Shown here piece by piece: positions 1 through 9,056 of a stretch of 64,000 nt of DNA (positions within the stretch are counted from its first letter, which is position 1; each line of letters begins with the position of its first letter). The position numbers and the translations under genes are program-made. A model generated the notes under the pieces. It saw only the letters and a list, made by a program, of their open reading frames with translations, searched no databases and was not told the origin of the DNA. The stretch is from Alphaproteobacteria bacterium AO1-B (GTDB lineage Bacteria > Pseudomonadota > Alphaproteobacteria > Rhizobiales > Stappiaceae), in contig MLAX01000004.1 of NCBI GenBank assembly GCA_001890945.1, forward strand, positions 248,001 through 312,000. The letters run 5' to 3'.

Positions 1-915
1 CTTCTCTTCGGATTGGGGACAATTTTCAAACTGAAAGGCGCTGACAAATGGCTCTTCGCTCTGGGTCTTGCCCAAGCGGGGGAGTTCGCCTTTGTCCTGT
101 TTGGCTTTGCCTTGAGCGCCGGTGTTCTGGAACCTGCCCTGCTGCAGACACTAACCCTGGTTGTTGCGATTTCCATGTTGCTGACGCCAGCGCTTTTCAT
201 TCTCTATGAAAAGGTCATTGCGCCCAGAGCTGTAACCCAATCCACCAGACCGGCTGACGAAATCGATCGAAAAGGGCGCATTGTTATTGCGGGGATGGGC
301 CGGTTCGGCCAGATCGTCGGGCGGCTCCTGATTACAAGCGGTTATGATGTCGTGATCCTTGATCACGATCCGCAAACAGTTGAAAATCTTGGGAAAGTGG
401 GCCTGAAGACCTTTTATGGTGATGCAACGCGGCCGGATTTGCTGCACGGAGCTGGTTTGCAAGATGCAGACCTCTTCATTGCGGCATTAGATGACCGGGA
501 CAAGCAGACAATGGTTGTTGAGCATGTTGCGAAGACATACCCGAAAGTGCGGATCCTTGCGCGAGCACGGGACCGCCACCATGTCTACGAACTCGAACAA
601 GCGGGGGCCCATCATGCCGAACGTGAAGTCTTTGAAGGCGCGATGACAATGGGACGCCGCGCCCTAACAGATCTTGGCATGCACCCGTTTCGGGCACGCA
701 GCAAAGCGAAGGACTTTTGGCATCACGATCGTGCGATGCTGGACGACCTTCGGGAAAACTATAACGACGGCGGCGTCGACAAGTCTTATATTGATGCGAT
801 GCGCGCGCACTCGCAAACTCTGTTTGAAATCATGCGGACTGATCACGGTGATGAAAAACATGAGCGCACGGAGCGGGGGTGGAACCCGCCGCCAAAGGGC
901 GATGCCACACTTTGA
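1..915 (+). CDS. Kef-type K+/H+ antiporter, C-terminal part (5' truncated)
   Basis: The reading frame is open from the first base of the window, so the true start lies upstream and about 304 C-terminal residues are visible. The first ~65 residues are hydrophobic and form the last membrane helices of a CPA2 monovalent cation:proton antiporter (AQAGEFAF segment). A cytoplasmic RCK/TrkA-N domain follows, opening with the Rossmann motif GMGRFGQIVGRLL and an acidic strand end (VVILDHD) that would bind a nucleotide. This layout is that of KefB/KefC-like glutathione- or nucleotide-gated potassium efflux systems acting in the inner membrane. The tail is charged and low in structure. KefB, KefC and YbaL-like members cannot be told apart from this fragment. 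Confidence 0.85.
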   Translation, partial: LLFGLGTIFKLKGADKWLFALGLAQAGEFAFVLFGFALSAGVLEPALLQTLTLVVAISMLLTPALFILYEKVIAPRAVTQSTRPADEIDRKGRIVIAGMGRFGQIVGRLLITSGYDVVILDHDPQTVENLGKVGLKTFYGDATRPDLLHGAGLQDADLFIAALDDRDKQTMVVEHVAKTYPKVRILARARDRHHVYELEQAGAHHAEREVFEGAMTMGRRALTDLGMHPFRARSKAKDFWHHDRAMLDDLRENYNDGGVDKSYIDAMRAHSQTLFEIMRTDHGDEKHERTERGWNPPPKGDATL

Positions 916-951
916 ATACCCGCTGTGCACGGGGCAGAAAGGACCAAGCCA

Positions 952-1623
952 ATGACCGACATGACAGATCTCGACATGGAAGAACTGCTCCAGATCGACA
1001 TCGTGTCCGATGTTGTATGCCCTTGGTGCATCGTCGGTTTCAAGCAACTGGAACAAGCGATCGAAAAAACCGGGGTTTCTGTTGCCATCAAGTGGCACCC
1101 GTTTGAACTCAACCCGGATATGGCCGGGGATGGTGAAAACCTGCGTGAGCACATCATGCGGAAATACGGCTCGACCGCTGAGCAGTCACAGGCTGCACGC
1201 GACAGATTGACAGAGCTCGGCAAGGAGCTCGGATTTGAATTCCAGTTTTCCGATGAGAGCCGAATGGTCAATACGTTCAAGGCGCATCAGCTCATTCATT
1301 GGGCCGGCCCGCAGGGACAAGAACATCCTTTGAAAATGGCACTTTTTGAAGCTTACTTCAGGGACGGGAAAGATCTGAACGACAATGCGGTTCTGGTAAA
1401 GATTGCCGGCAGTGTTGGTCTGGATGAAACTGAGGCGCAGAAGGTCCTGGAAGATGGGCGGTACGCCGGTCCGGTGAAACAAGAAGAGAAGTTTTGGATA
1501 CAAAATGGCATTCAGGGTGTTCCGGCCGTTGTGTTCGATCGGCGGCACCTGATCACCGGCGCCCAAGGCGTTGACAACTATGCAGCTATTTTGAAGCAGC
1601 TGGTCGAGGGCGAAGCAGCCTGA
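952..1623 (+). CDS. DsbA-family (FrnE-like) thiol oxidoreductase
   Basis: A 223-residue thioredoxin-fold protein with a CPWC active site near residue 23 (VSDVVCPWCIVG) followed by the all-helical DsbA insertion and the cis-Pro region GVPAVVFD near the C terminus. It has no signal peptide, so it should act in the cytoplasm like FrnE/2-hydroxychromene-2-carboxylate isomerase relatives. I chose the ATG at 952 because a GAAAGGA ribosome site lies just upstream; a GTG 27 bases earlier is in frame but lacks one. It starts 36 bases after the Kef gene and may be cotranscribed, which would fit a link to thiol stress. The substrate is unknown. Confidence 0.88.
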   Translation: MTDMTDLDMEELLQIDIVSDVVCPWCIVGFKQLEQAIEKTGVSVAIKWHPFELNPDMAGDGENLREHIMRKYGSTAEQSQAARDRLTELGKELGFEFQFSDESRMVNTFKAHQLIHWAGPQGQEHPLKMALFEAYFRDGKDLNDNAVLVKIAGSVGLDETEAQKVLEDGRYAGPVKQEEKFWIQNGIQGVPAVVFDRRHLITGAQGVDNYAAILKQLVEGEAA

Positions 1624-1660
1624 CGTAACAAAACCTGATCATTGTTGGCACCAAGCAGCG

Positions 1661-3058
1661 TCAAATCGTGCAGACGTTGATCGACGTTTTGCGTCCACGA
1701 AGTTTGATGGCCTGTTGTCCGGAAAACTCGGCGAGATCGGGCTGCAGGGCTTCATCAGAGTATCCAGCCTTCCTCATCAGGTCTTCGCTGACAACGCATC
1801 TGCATCCAAGGTCGCGAGTAGCTGCCTCAAGCCGGCTTGCAACATTCACTGTGTCACCAACGACGGCAAACTCCAGTCGGCGTGACGGTCCGATATCCCC
1901 TAAGATCACCGGGCCAAAATGCACTCCAACCGAAATCTGGATCGGGTCCAGGCCAAGGTCCGCCTGTCCTTTGTTGAAGGCTTCGTTTTCTTCGAGAAGC
2001 TGGGTTGCTGCCTTGAGCGCATTCGCTGCATCGCTTGGTTTTGTCTCCGGCGTTCCAAAGGTGGCCATCACCCCGTCGCCAAGATACTTGTCGAGCGTGC
2101 CTCCGTTCTGGAATATCACCCGCTCAACCATGGCATGATACTGCCTGAGCAAGGTCATCACCTGTTCAGGTTTGTGCCGTTCGGCGAATTCGGTAAAGCC
2201 GACGATATCCGTGAAAAGAACAGCGACGTCCTGTGTCCGGACGGCGCCGATATCGCGGTCTGATGAGGCCAGAACATCCACGAAGCTTGAAGGAAAATAG
2301 CGAGACAGATTGGCCCGTTCCGCCGCGATATTCGCTTGCCGCATGAGCAGTTGGTTTGACCGCCATCCTTTCAACGCCAGTATCGCTGCGACCATGAAAA
2401 AGACGACGATTTCCTGGATCCTGACACCAGGCTGCACGCTGTTTGGATCCAGTTCCCCCAAGATTATGGGGTTTGCTGAAAACGCTTGGGCGGCCAGCGC
2501 GCTGAGTTCTGGCACCTCGTGGCCGAACAATGATACACGGATCATGCCGAGCATCCAGAGAATGGCCACCCAAGTCCCGATTGCCCAAACCGTGCGCCAG
2601 GAATAGGCAAGCGTGCCAACGGCCAGAATGATGAAGAAATAGATGAAATTGTCGAAGCGGTAGGTGATCGCGGTCGGTATGTCCTCGCTGACGAAGGGAT
2701 TGGCTGTCGTAAAGAGTGCGGTGAGCAGAAAAAGGTCCAGGAAAATCAGCAGGAGTTCCGCTCTGGAGTATCCGACGCTCGCCAGGCGAAGTTGCAACCA
2801 TCCAAGTGCAATGAAAACCAAGACCCAAGCCTGGTAATAAAGGGCACTGAGCGTGGGGTTCAAAAAAGGGATCAGGAGAATGACCAGACCAAGCGCGACC
2901 GTTCGGGCAATGACGGCAAGGCGGTGGCCCTCCATTTTCTCCTTTTCAAGCGCCTGAGACAAAAACAGGTTGGACTGTGTTTGCTTGCGTTCTTCGTCTC
3001 GTAGTTCGCGAAGCCTCGCGAAGATACGGAATGGGTTTGTAAGTTTGAGAGCCGACAT
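1661..3058 (-). CDS. Membrane-bound class III adenylate/guanylate cyclase
   Basis: A 465-residue protein. Residues ~15-45 are charged and probably coiled coil, and residues ~50-235 hold about six membrane helices. A signalling helix leads into a class III nucleotide cyclase domain (~275-455). Visible catalytic features are the metal-binding Asp of LFTDIVGFT (Asp284), the second metal-site segment LDKYLGDGVMATFG, and the transition-state region VVGDTVNVASRLEAAT. It should make cAMP (or cGMP) at the inner membrane in answer to a signal sensed by the helical domain. It is transcribed alone, convergent with the DsbA-like gene and divergent from the ABC transporter operon. Substrate choice between ATP and GTP is not settled by reading the sequence. 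Confidence 0.9.
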   Translation of the reverse strand: MSALKLTNPFRIFARLRELRDEERKQTQSNLFLSQALEKEKMEGHRLAVIARTVALGLVILLIPFLNPTLSALYYQAWVLVFIALGWLQLRLASVGYSRAELLLIFLDLFLLTALFTTANPFVSEDIPTAITYRFDNFIYFFIILAVGTLAYSWRTVWAIGTWVAILWMLGMIRVSLFGHEVPELSALAAQAFSANPIILGELDPNSVQPGVRIQEIVVFFMVAAILALKGWRSNQLLMRQANIAAERANLSRYFPSSFVDVLASSDRDIGAVRTQDVAVLFTDIVGFTEFAERHKPEQVMTLLRQYHAMVERVIFQNGGTLDKYLGDGVMATFGTPETKPSDAANALKAATQLLEENEAFNKGQADLGLDPIQISVGVHFGPVILGDIGPSRRLEFAVVGDTVNVASRLEAATRDLGCRCVVSEDLMRKAGYSDEALQPDLAEFSGQQAIKLRGRKTSINVCTI

Positions 3059-3211
3059 GTTTGCTCCGTCGCATTGCGGTAACCGGGACAGTTATCAAAC
3101 ATTTTTGTCCAAATAAAAAACGCCCGAATGCGTCTTTCTCATCTGCCTACCTGCCGATCCGGAAAGAGGTCCTAGAGACCCTGCAAGAGGCATTGTTCTC
3201 GGGATTGGTTC

Positions 3212-3241
3212 TTGACATGAATACTGATTCAGGTTTCATAT
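3212..3241 (+). promoter_or_regulatory. Possible sigma-70-type promoter of the ABC operon
   Basis: A perfect TTGACA at 3212-3217 is followed after 17 bases by a poor -10 (TTCATA, 3235-3240), about 95 bases before the binding-protein start. The -10 match is weak, so this is only a candidate. The 277-base gap (3059-3335) also has to hold the divergent cyclase promoter, which I could not place. Confidence 0.3.
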
Positions 3242-3335
3242 GTCGCAGCCGTAGGACGGACCTTCACAAACTGGCTGTGAGACTAGCGCTTGCACCGTTT
3301 GGTGTCCGATACTGCGCAAACGGGAGGAAATTTTT

Positions 3336-4535
3336 ATGACGATCCGCGTTTCACGCTGGGCCGCTCCGCTTGCGGCCGGGCTCGGACTACTGGCGGCCAG
3401 CACCGTTGGTGCGGCGGCCGAGGACATCAAAATCGCCCATGTTTACGGCAAGACCGGGGCTCTTGAGGCCTATGCGAAGCAGTCGCATACAGGCCTTATG
3501 ATGGGCCTTGAGTACGCTACTGACGGCACCATGGAAATCGATGGCCGCAAGATCGTGGTGATCGAAAAAGACACCCAGCTGAAGCCGGATATTGCCAAGG
3601 GCGCACTGGCGGAAGCGTATGGCGATGACGAGGTGGACATCGCTGTTGGCCCGGTGTCCTCCGGTGTGGCACTTGCCATGCTGCCGGTTGCTGAAGAGTA
3701 CGAGAAGATCCTGATCGTGGAACCGGCCGTTGCCGACTCCATCACCGGTGCGAACTGGAACCGCTATATCTTCCGGACTTCCCGGAATTCGTCCCAGGAT
3801 GCAATTGCCAATGCGGTTGCTCTTGGTCAGGAAGGCGTCTCCATCGCAACCATTGCACAAGACTATGCCTTCGGCCGTGATGGCGTTGCAGCGTTCAAGG
3901 AGGCCCTTGAGGACACCGGCGCAAATCTGGTCTTTGAAGAATATGCACCGACCGATACCAAGGACTTTACCGCCAATGCACAGCGGATCTTTGATGCCTT
4001 GAAAGACGAGCCGGGCCGTAAATTCCTGTTTGTCATCTGGGCCGGGGGCGGCAACCCGATCTCCAAGATCAAGGCGATGGAGCCGGAGCGTTTCGGGGTC
4101 GAGATCGCAACTGGTGGCAACATCCTGGCGGCCATGAAAGCCTATAAGGAACTGCCGGGCATGGAAGGTGCTACCTATTACTACCATGAGATCCCGCAAA
4201 ACCCGGTGAATGACTGGCTGGTGGCCGAGCACCAGAAGCGTTTCAACTCTCCGCCGGATTTCTTCACCGCCGGCGGCATGACAGCTGGCCTTGCAATCGT
4301 CGAAGCAATCAAGAAGGCCGGGTCTACCGACACCGAAGAGCTGATTGCGGCAATGGAAGGCATGGAATTCGAAACGCCGAAGGGCAAGATGATGTTTCGC
4401 CCGGAAGACCATCAGGCGCTGCAGTCCATGTACCACTTCAAGATCAAGGTGGATCCGGACGTCGAATGGGGCATTCCGGAGCTGGTCCGCGAGCTGACGA
4501 TCGAGGACATGAACATTCCGATCCGCAACCAGTGA
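3336..4535 (+). CDS. Branched-chain amino acid-type ABC transporter, periplasmic binding protein
   Basis: A 399-residue type I periplasmic binding protein (Peripla_BP_6/LivK class). It has a Sec signal peptide ending near the AAA residues at ~28-30 and a mature start EDIKIAHVYGKTGALEAY, with the usual two-lobe pattern (VDIAVGPVSSGVALAM, IATIAQDYAFGRDG). A strong GGGAGGAAA precedes the ATG. It leads an operon of two ATPases and two permeases, separated from them by a hairpin at 4543-4574 that probably raises its mRNA level relative to the membrane parts. The ligand could be an amino acid, an amide or an aromatic or aliphatic acid. The hydrolase at the operon end and the CoA-ligase operon nearby favour an organic acid or ester, but that is inference. 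Confidence 0.88.
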   Translation: MTIRVSRWAAPLAAGLGLLAASTVGAAAEDIKIAHVYGKTGALEAYAKQSHTGLMMGLEYATDGTMEIDGRKIVVIEKDTQLKPDIAKGALAEAYGDDEVDIAVGPVSSGVALAMLPVAEEYEKILIVEPAVADSITGANWNRYIFRTSRNSSQDAIANAVALGQEGVSIATIAQDYAFGRDGVAAFKEALEDTGANLVFEEYAPTDTKDFTANAQRIFDALKDEPGRKFLFVIWAGGGNPISKIKAMEPERFGVEIATGGNILAAMKAYKELPGMEGATYYYHEIPQNPVNDWLVAEHQKRFNSPPDFFTAGGMTAGLAIVEAIKKAGSTDTEELIAAMEGMEFETPKGKMMFRPEDHQALQSMYHFKIKVDPDVEWGIPELVRELTIEDMNIPIRNQ

Positions 4536-4542
4536 TCTTATC

Positions 4543-4574
4543 GGATCAAGGCGGGTTGCAGCCTGCCTTGATCC
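4543..4574 (+). terminator. Intercistronic hairpin after the binding-protein gene
   Basis: Arms GGATCAAGGC (4543-4552) and GCCTTGATCC (4565-4574) are perfectly complementary around a 12-base loop. A pyrimidine-rich but interrupted T stretch follows. It probably acts as a partial terminator or 3' stabiliser that lets the binding protein be made in excess. Confidence 0.6.
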
Positions 4575-4672
4575 CTGTTTCCTTTCTTTCCCCGCTAGAG
4601 TTTTAATGGCTGAAACCCAAGCGTTTCAGTTGATCTGATCCTTTTGTCCTTGAGCTCGGAAGTCCTCGAACC

Positions 4673-5443
4673 GTGACCAAAGAACATCCCATTCTCGAAA
4701 CGAAAGACCTAACCATTCGCTTCGGCGGGCACGTTGCTGTCGATCGTGTGTCTTGTGCCTTTGACCGTGGCACTTTAACCGCCATCGTCGGGCCGAATGG
4801 AGCGGGCAAGACCACCTATTTCAATCTGATGTCCGGGCAGCTCAATGCGACCAGCGGTACGGTGCTTCTGAATGGTGAGAACATCACACGGATGTCGGTT
4901 CCCGAGCGGACGGACAAGGGCATCGGTCGGGCGTTTCAGCTGACCAACTTGTTTCCAACGCTGACCGTTCGCGAAAATGTACGTCTGGTGGCGCAGGCCA
5001 AGGCGCGCCAGGGCTTCGATCTGTTTTCCATTGCCGAAAGTCATATCGAACTCATCGAGCGCGCAGATCATGTGCTGAACGAGGTCCGGCTGATTGATCA
5101 GGCCGATCAGACCGTATCGGCTCTGCCGCATGGTGATCAGCGGAAGCTGGAAGTCGCCATGCTGATCGCCCTTGGGCCGCAGGTTCTAATGTTTGATGAG
5201 CCGACAGCGGGGATGAGTGTTGATGAAGTCCCGATCATCCTGGAGTTAATCGGCAAGCTGAAGGCCGATATGGATCGGACCATCCTGCTTGTTGAGCACA
5301 AGATGGATGTCATTCGCTCCCTCGCTGACCGGATTATCGTCCTGCACAACGGCGCGCTGGTGGCAGATGGCGACCCGGCCGAGGTAATTGCCCTACCGGT
5401 GGTTCAGGAAGCCTATCTCGGCAAGGCACCGGAGGCCGCATGA
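4673..5443 (+). CDS. ABC transporter ATPase (LivG-like)
   Basis: A 256-residue ATPase of the branched-chain amino acid class. Walker A is GPNGAGKTT (residues ~43-51), Walker B is VLMFDEPTAGM, and the switch His is in LLVEHKMD. The LivG-specific stretch GIGRAFQLTNLFPTLTVREN is present. The signature loop reads LPHGDQRKLEVA instead of LSGGQ-type, as is usual in LivG proteins, which start it SyGxQR. The start is a GTG at 4673 with only a weak upstream purine run. It overlaps the next ATPase gene by 4 bases (ATGA), so the pair should be translated in step. It powers uptake through the two permeases encoded downstream. Confidence 0.9.
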   Translation: MTKEHPILETKDLTIRFGGHVAVDRVSCAFDRGTLTAIVGPNGAGKTTYFNLMSGQLNATSGTVLLNGENITRMSVPERTDKGIGRAFQLTNLFPTLTVRENVRLVAQAKARQGFDLFSIAESHIELIERADHVLNEVRLIDQADQTVSALPHGDQRKLEVAMLIALGPQVLMFDEPTAGMSVDEVPIILELIGKLKADMDRTILLVEHKMDVIRSLADRIIVLHNGALVADGDPAEVIALPVVQEAYLGKAPEAA

Positions 5444-6168
5444 TGACTGACACGCTTTTGTCTCTGTCCGATGTGCACACGCATATCGGTCCCTATCATA
5501 TCCTCCAGGGTGTTGACCTGACTGTCCCTGAAGGCGGTGTCACCGTTCTGCTCGGCCGCAACGGCGCTGGCAAGACCACGACCTTGCGCACCATCATGGG
5601 GCTCTGGACGGCCAGTCAGGGTGAGATCCATTTCGCCGAACACGACATCACCAAGCTGCATACACCGGCGATCGCGGGCCGGGGCATTGCCTTTGTTCCC
5701 GAAGACATGGGGATCTTCACCGATCTGACGGTGGAGGAGAACATGATCCTGGCTGCGGCGAATGGGACAATGGACCCTAAGCGGCTGTCCTGGATCAAGG
5801 AGCTGTTTCCCCCGATCGGCAGTTTCTGGAATTCGTCCGCCGGAACGCTCTCAGGCGGGCAGAAGCAGATGCTGTCTGTTGCCCGCGCCATCATTGAGCC
5901 GCGCCGTCTGATCCTGATTGATGAGCCGACCAAGGGACTTGCGCCCGCAATCATCAATGCGATGACAGACGCCTTGCGCGAGCTGAAGAACACCGACACC
6001 ACAATCTTGCTGGTGGAACAGAATTTCTCCATGGCCTCGAGCATCGGCGACACCGTCGCTGTCATGGATGATGGCCGGATCATTCACTCCGGCGGCATGG
6101 CAGAGCTGGCCGCGAATCCGGACATGCAGGAACGGCTGATGGGACTGAGCCTGGAGGCGCACCAATGA
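5440..6168 (+). CDS. ABC transporter ATPase (LivF-like)
   Basis: A 242-residue second ATPase. It has Walker A GRNGAGKTT, the signature LSGGQKQM, Walker B LILIDEPTKGLAP, and the switch His position occupied by Gln (LLVEQNFSMA), as is normal for LivF. The start overlaps the LivG stop by 4 bases and the stop overlaps the permease start by 4 bases, so translation is coupled through the operon. It pairs with the LivG-like protein as the second half of the ATPase dimer. The gene order G-F-H-M differs from the E. coli liv order but is common in alphaproteobacterial uptake systems. Confidence 0.9.
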   Translation: MMTDTLLSLSDVHTHIGPYHILQGVDLTVPEGGVTVLLGRNGAGKTTTLRTIMGLWTASQGEIHFAEHDITKLHTPAIAGRGIAFVPEDMGIFTDLTVEENMILAAANGTMDPKRLSWIKELFPPIGSFWNSSAGTLSGGQKQMLSVARAIIEPRRLILIDEPTKGLAPAIINAMTDALRELKNTDTTILLVEQNFSMASSIGDTVAVMDDGRIIHSGGMAELAANPDMQERLMGLSLEAHQ

Positions 6169-7193
6169 GCGACACGACAATCAAACCGCGCATCGAGAAG
6201 GTTCCCGTAACTGAGCAGCTGATGCACAAGTTGCCTGTTCTGCTTGTTCCGGTTCTGGCGCTTGCTGGGCTGCTTGCGATTGGCAACCCGTCCACCTGGC
6301 TGACCCTGACCGTGGCCGGTCTTGCGATGGGCATGATGATTTTCATCATGGCGTCTGGACTGACCGTCGTTTTCGGTCTGATGGACGTGATAAACTTCGG
6401 CCACGGGGCGTTTGTCACCGTCGGTGCCTTTGTCGGATTTACTGTCCTTGCGTGGCTCACTGGCTGGACCGCCTCACCCAGCGTGCTCCTGAACTTGAGC
6501 GCTCTGCTGGTTGCCATTCTGGCCGCGATGCTGATCACCGGCGGTCTAGGCTATGCCTTCGAACGGGTGATTGTGAAACCCGTTTACGGTGAACACCTCA
6601 AACAGATCCTTGTCACCATGGGCGGGCTGATTGTGGCCCAGCAGATGATTCACGTCGTCTGGGGACCGGACGAGATGCACCTGTCGCGCCCCGAAGCGCT
6701 GCAGGGCTCGATTGTCCTTGGTGACGCAGCGATTGAAAAGTACCGCCTCGTCGCGGTTGCCATTGGCCTCGCGCTGTTTCTCGGCATGCGCCACATCTTG
6801 AAGAACACGAAGATCGGCCTGCTGGTCCGCGCCGGTGTTGAAAACGGTGAGATGGTTGAGTCGCTCGGCTACCGGATCCGGCGCCTGTTCCTGATCGTCT
6901 TTATGACGGGCTCCGCGCTCGCAGGTCTTGGCGGTGTCATGTGGGGCCTCTACCAGGAGACCATCACCGCGCATATGGGCTCTGAAATCATGGTGCTTGT
7001 GTTCATCGTGGTGATCATCGGCGGTCTTGGCTCCGTTGAAGGCTGTTTCATCGGCGCGCTGCTTGTCGGGTTGCTGGCCAACTACACGGCGTTCCTGGCA
7101 CCGAAGGTCGCGCTCATTTCAACCATCGCGTTGATGGTGGCGGTGCTCATGTGGCGGCCGCAGGGGCTTTATCCGGTCGTCAAGGCGAAGTGA
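6165..7193 (+). CDS. ABC transporter inner-membrane permease (LivH-like)
   Basis: A 342-residue permease with a ~30-residue cytoplasmic lead (IKPRIEKVPVTEQLMHK) before the first helix and about eight further hydrophobic helices. The family landmark GLTVVFGLMDVINFGHGAFVTVGAF is plain around residues 63-87, and the coupling-helix region RAGVENGEMVESLGYR contacts the ATPases. The C-terminal IIGGLGSVEGCFIGALLVGLL is typical of the LivH half. The start overlaps the LivF-like stop (ATGA). Together with the next gene it forms the translocation pore. Confidence 0.9.
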   Translation: MSDTTIKPRIEKVPVTEQLMHKLPVLLVPVLALAGLLAIGNPSTWLTLTVAGLAMGMMIFIMASGLTVVFGLMDVINFGHGAFVTVGAFVGFTVLAWLTGWTASPSVLLNLSALLVAILAAMLITGGLGYAFERVIVKPVYGEHLKQILVTMGGLIVAQQMIHVVWGPDEMHLSRPEALQGSIVLGDAAIEKYRLVAVAIGLALFLGMRHILKNTKIGLLVRAGVENGEMVESLGYRIRRLFLIVFMTGSALAGLGGVMWGLYQETITAHMGSEIMVLVFIVVIIGGLGSVEGCFIGALLVGLLANYTAFLAPKVALISTIALMVAVLMWRPQGLYPVVKAK

Positions 7194-7203
7194 GGAACTG
7201 CAG

Positions 7204-8265
7204 ATGGTGATCAAACTTCTTTCAGGCGATACGCCGCGCAGCGGTCTGCTTGCCGTGCTTCTGCTTGTCATCCTGATTTCGCTGGCCTTTGCGCCGTTTC
7301 TGTTTCCCGGCACCCGGTCGCTGGAAACGGCCGCAAAGATCTGCATCTTCATCGTTCTGGTGGCGAGCTATGACCTGCTTCTGGGCTATGCCGGCATCGT
7401 CTCTTTCGCACATACCATGTTCTTCGGGATCGGCGCCTATGGCACCGCATTGGCCTTGTCGACGACCGGCCCGACCTACGGGTCCATGATCTGGGGCACG
7501 ACTGCAGGGGCCGTCGTCGCAGCGGTCTTCGCGCTCGCAATCGGTCTGTTTTCCTTGCGGGTCAAAGCGATCTTCTTCGCCATGGTCACCCTAGCCGTTG
7601 CCAGCGCATTTGCCGTTCTGGTGTCGCAACTTTCGTGGTTGACCGGCGGTGAAGACGGTTTGAACTACAGCATCCCGCGGGAGTTCAAGCCAGCCTTCAA
7701 ACTTGTCGATGAGAAGATCTTTGATGTACGGATCAATGGCAAGCTGCTGCTCTATTATCTTGTCTTCTTCGCTTCGCTGATCCTCTTTTTGACCATGCTG
7801 CGGATAGTGAATTCACCTTTTGGCCGGACGCTGAAAGCCGTGCGGGACAATGCCTTCCGGGCGGAAGCCATCGGCTACCGTGTCGTCTGGTACCGGACCA
7901 CTGCAACGGTCCTGTCGGCAGTCATGGCGGCGCTGGCGGGATCGTTGCTCGCAATCTGGTTGCGGTATACAGGTCCGGCGACAACACTATCGATGGAAAT
8001 CATGATCGACATCCTGCTGATGGTTGTGATTGGCGGCATGGGAACGCTGTATGGTGCCGTGATCGGCGCGAGTATTTTCATCCTGGCGCAGACCTATTTG
8101 CAGAACCTGATGGGTGTCGCTGCAGAGGCCACCAGTGCGCTTCCGCTTGTCTCCACACTCGTCGCGCCAGAACGATGGTTGCTGTGGCTTGGGGTTTTGT
8201 TCATTCTGTCCGTCTATTTCTTCCCGTCCGGAATTGTGGGGCGCTTGAGGGCAGGGCGTACGTGA
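7204..8265 (+). CDS. ABC transporter inner-membrane permease (LivM-like)
   Basis: A 353-residue permease starting ten bases after the LivH-like gene, with GAGG upstream. It carries the LivM landmark LLLGYAGIVSFAHTMFFGIGAYG (around residues 58-80) and the coupling segment LKAVRDNAFRAEAIGYRV. The C-terminal GGMGTLYGAVIGASIF is the usual ending. It is the partner of the LivH-like permease. Its stop codon overlaps the GTG start of the alpha/beta hydrolase gene, which ties that enzyme to the transport operon. Confidence 0.9.
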   Translation: MVIKLLSGDTPRSGLLAVLLLVILISLAFAPFLFPGTRSLETAAKICIFIVLVASYDLLLGYAGIVSFAHTMFFGIGAYGTALALSTTGPTYGSMIWGTTAGAVVAAVFALAIGLFSLRVKAIFFAMVTLAVASAFAVLVSQLSWLTGGEDGLNYSIPREFKPAFKLVDEKIFDVRINGKLLLYYLVFFASLILFLTMLRIVNSPFGRTLKAVRDNAFRAEAIGYRVVWYRTTATVLSAVMAALAGSLLAIWLRYTGPATTLSMEIMIDILLMVVIGGMGTLYGAVIGASIFILAQTYLQNLMGVAAEATSALPLVSTLVAPERWLLWLGVLFILSVYFFPSGIVGRLRAGRT

Positions 8266-9056
8266 CGGCATCAGGACTTTACATTCGCGATGAAGGTGCC
8301 GGCCGGCCGATTGTTTTTGTTCATGGCTGGTCCTGCCCCGGCATGTTCTTCGATCGCCAGGTTGCTGACTTGAAGGACCATGCCCGCTGCATAGTTCCGG
8401 ATCTTCCCGGGCATGGGGCAACGGGGGATCGCTTACCGCGCACCATCGAGGTGGCGGCAGACGCCATCCATGCCTATTTGAGCGAACAGGACCTTCAGGA
8501 CGTTGTCTTATGCGGATGGTCTATGGGGGCGCTTGTGTCCTATGCGCTCATCGAACGGCATGGCGCGGATCGAATCTCTTCGATGATTGCCATAGACATG
8601 TCGCCGAAGGTTCTGAACGATACGGGTTGGCAAAACGGAACACGGAGTGGTCTGACGGTCGACCAGAACACCCATTTCATCAACACGATCACCGCCGACT
8701 GGCAACGTCTGCCGCGCCGGATCGCACGGCGCATGTTCGCAGCTGACAGCGAACCGTGTCCGGGCTTGTTGGACTATGCCAGCGGGGAAATCGCAATAGC
8801 CAATCCGATCTGGCTCAAAGACATGTGGATGTCGTTGACAGCCCTCGATTTCCGAGAGCTGCTTAGGACCTTTCCCGTCCCGTTTCATCTGGCGGCCGGG
8901 GCAAAAAGCCAACTTTACAGTCCCGAGGTTCACCGGTGGCATTCCGAAAATGTCCAAGACTTTCAGCTCACGCTCTTCGACCACTCCGGCCATGCGCCAC
9001 ATCTGGAAGAGCCGGAGAAGTTCCAGGCTTTGGTCTTAGGTGAGGTGACCCGGTAA
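8262..9056 (+). CDS. Alpha/beta-hydrolase in the transport operon
   Basis: A 264-residue alpha/beta-hydrolase. The oxyanion-side motif is FVHGWSCPG, the nucleophile elbow GWSMGA (Ser ~87), and the catalytic His lies in HSGHAPHLEEP. I chose the GTG at 8262 because it overlaps the permease stop by 4 bases and has a purine run (GAGGGCAGGG) before it; an ATG 87 bases upstream would lie inside the permease gene. There is no signal peptide, so it acts in the cytoplasm, probably on an ester, amide or lactone brought in by the transporter. The family spans BioH-, RutD- and lactonase-like enzymes, and the sequence does not show which. Confidence 0.8.
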   Translation: MTASGLYIRDEGAGRPIVFVHGWSCPGMFFDRQVADLKDHARCIVPDLPGHGATGDRLPRTIEVAADAIHAYLSEQDLQDVVLCGWSMGALVSYALIERHGADRISSMIAIDMSPKVLNDTGWQNGTRSGLTVDQNTHFINTITADWQRLPRRIARRMFAADSEPCPGLLDYASGEIAIANPIWLKDMWMSLTALDFRELLRTFPVPFHLAAGAKSQLYSPEVHRWHSENVQDFQLTLFDHSGHAPHLEEPEKFQALVLGEVTR

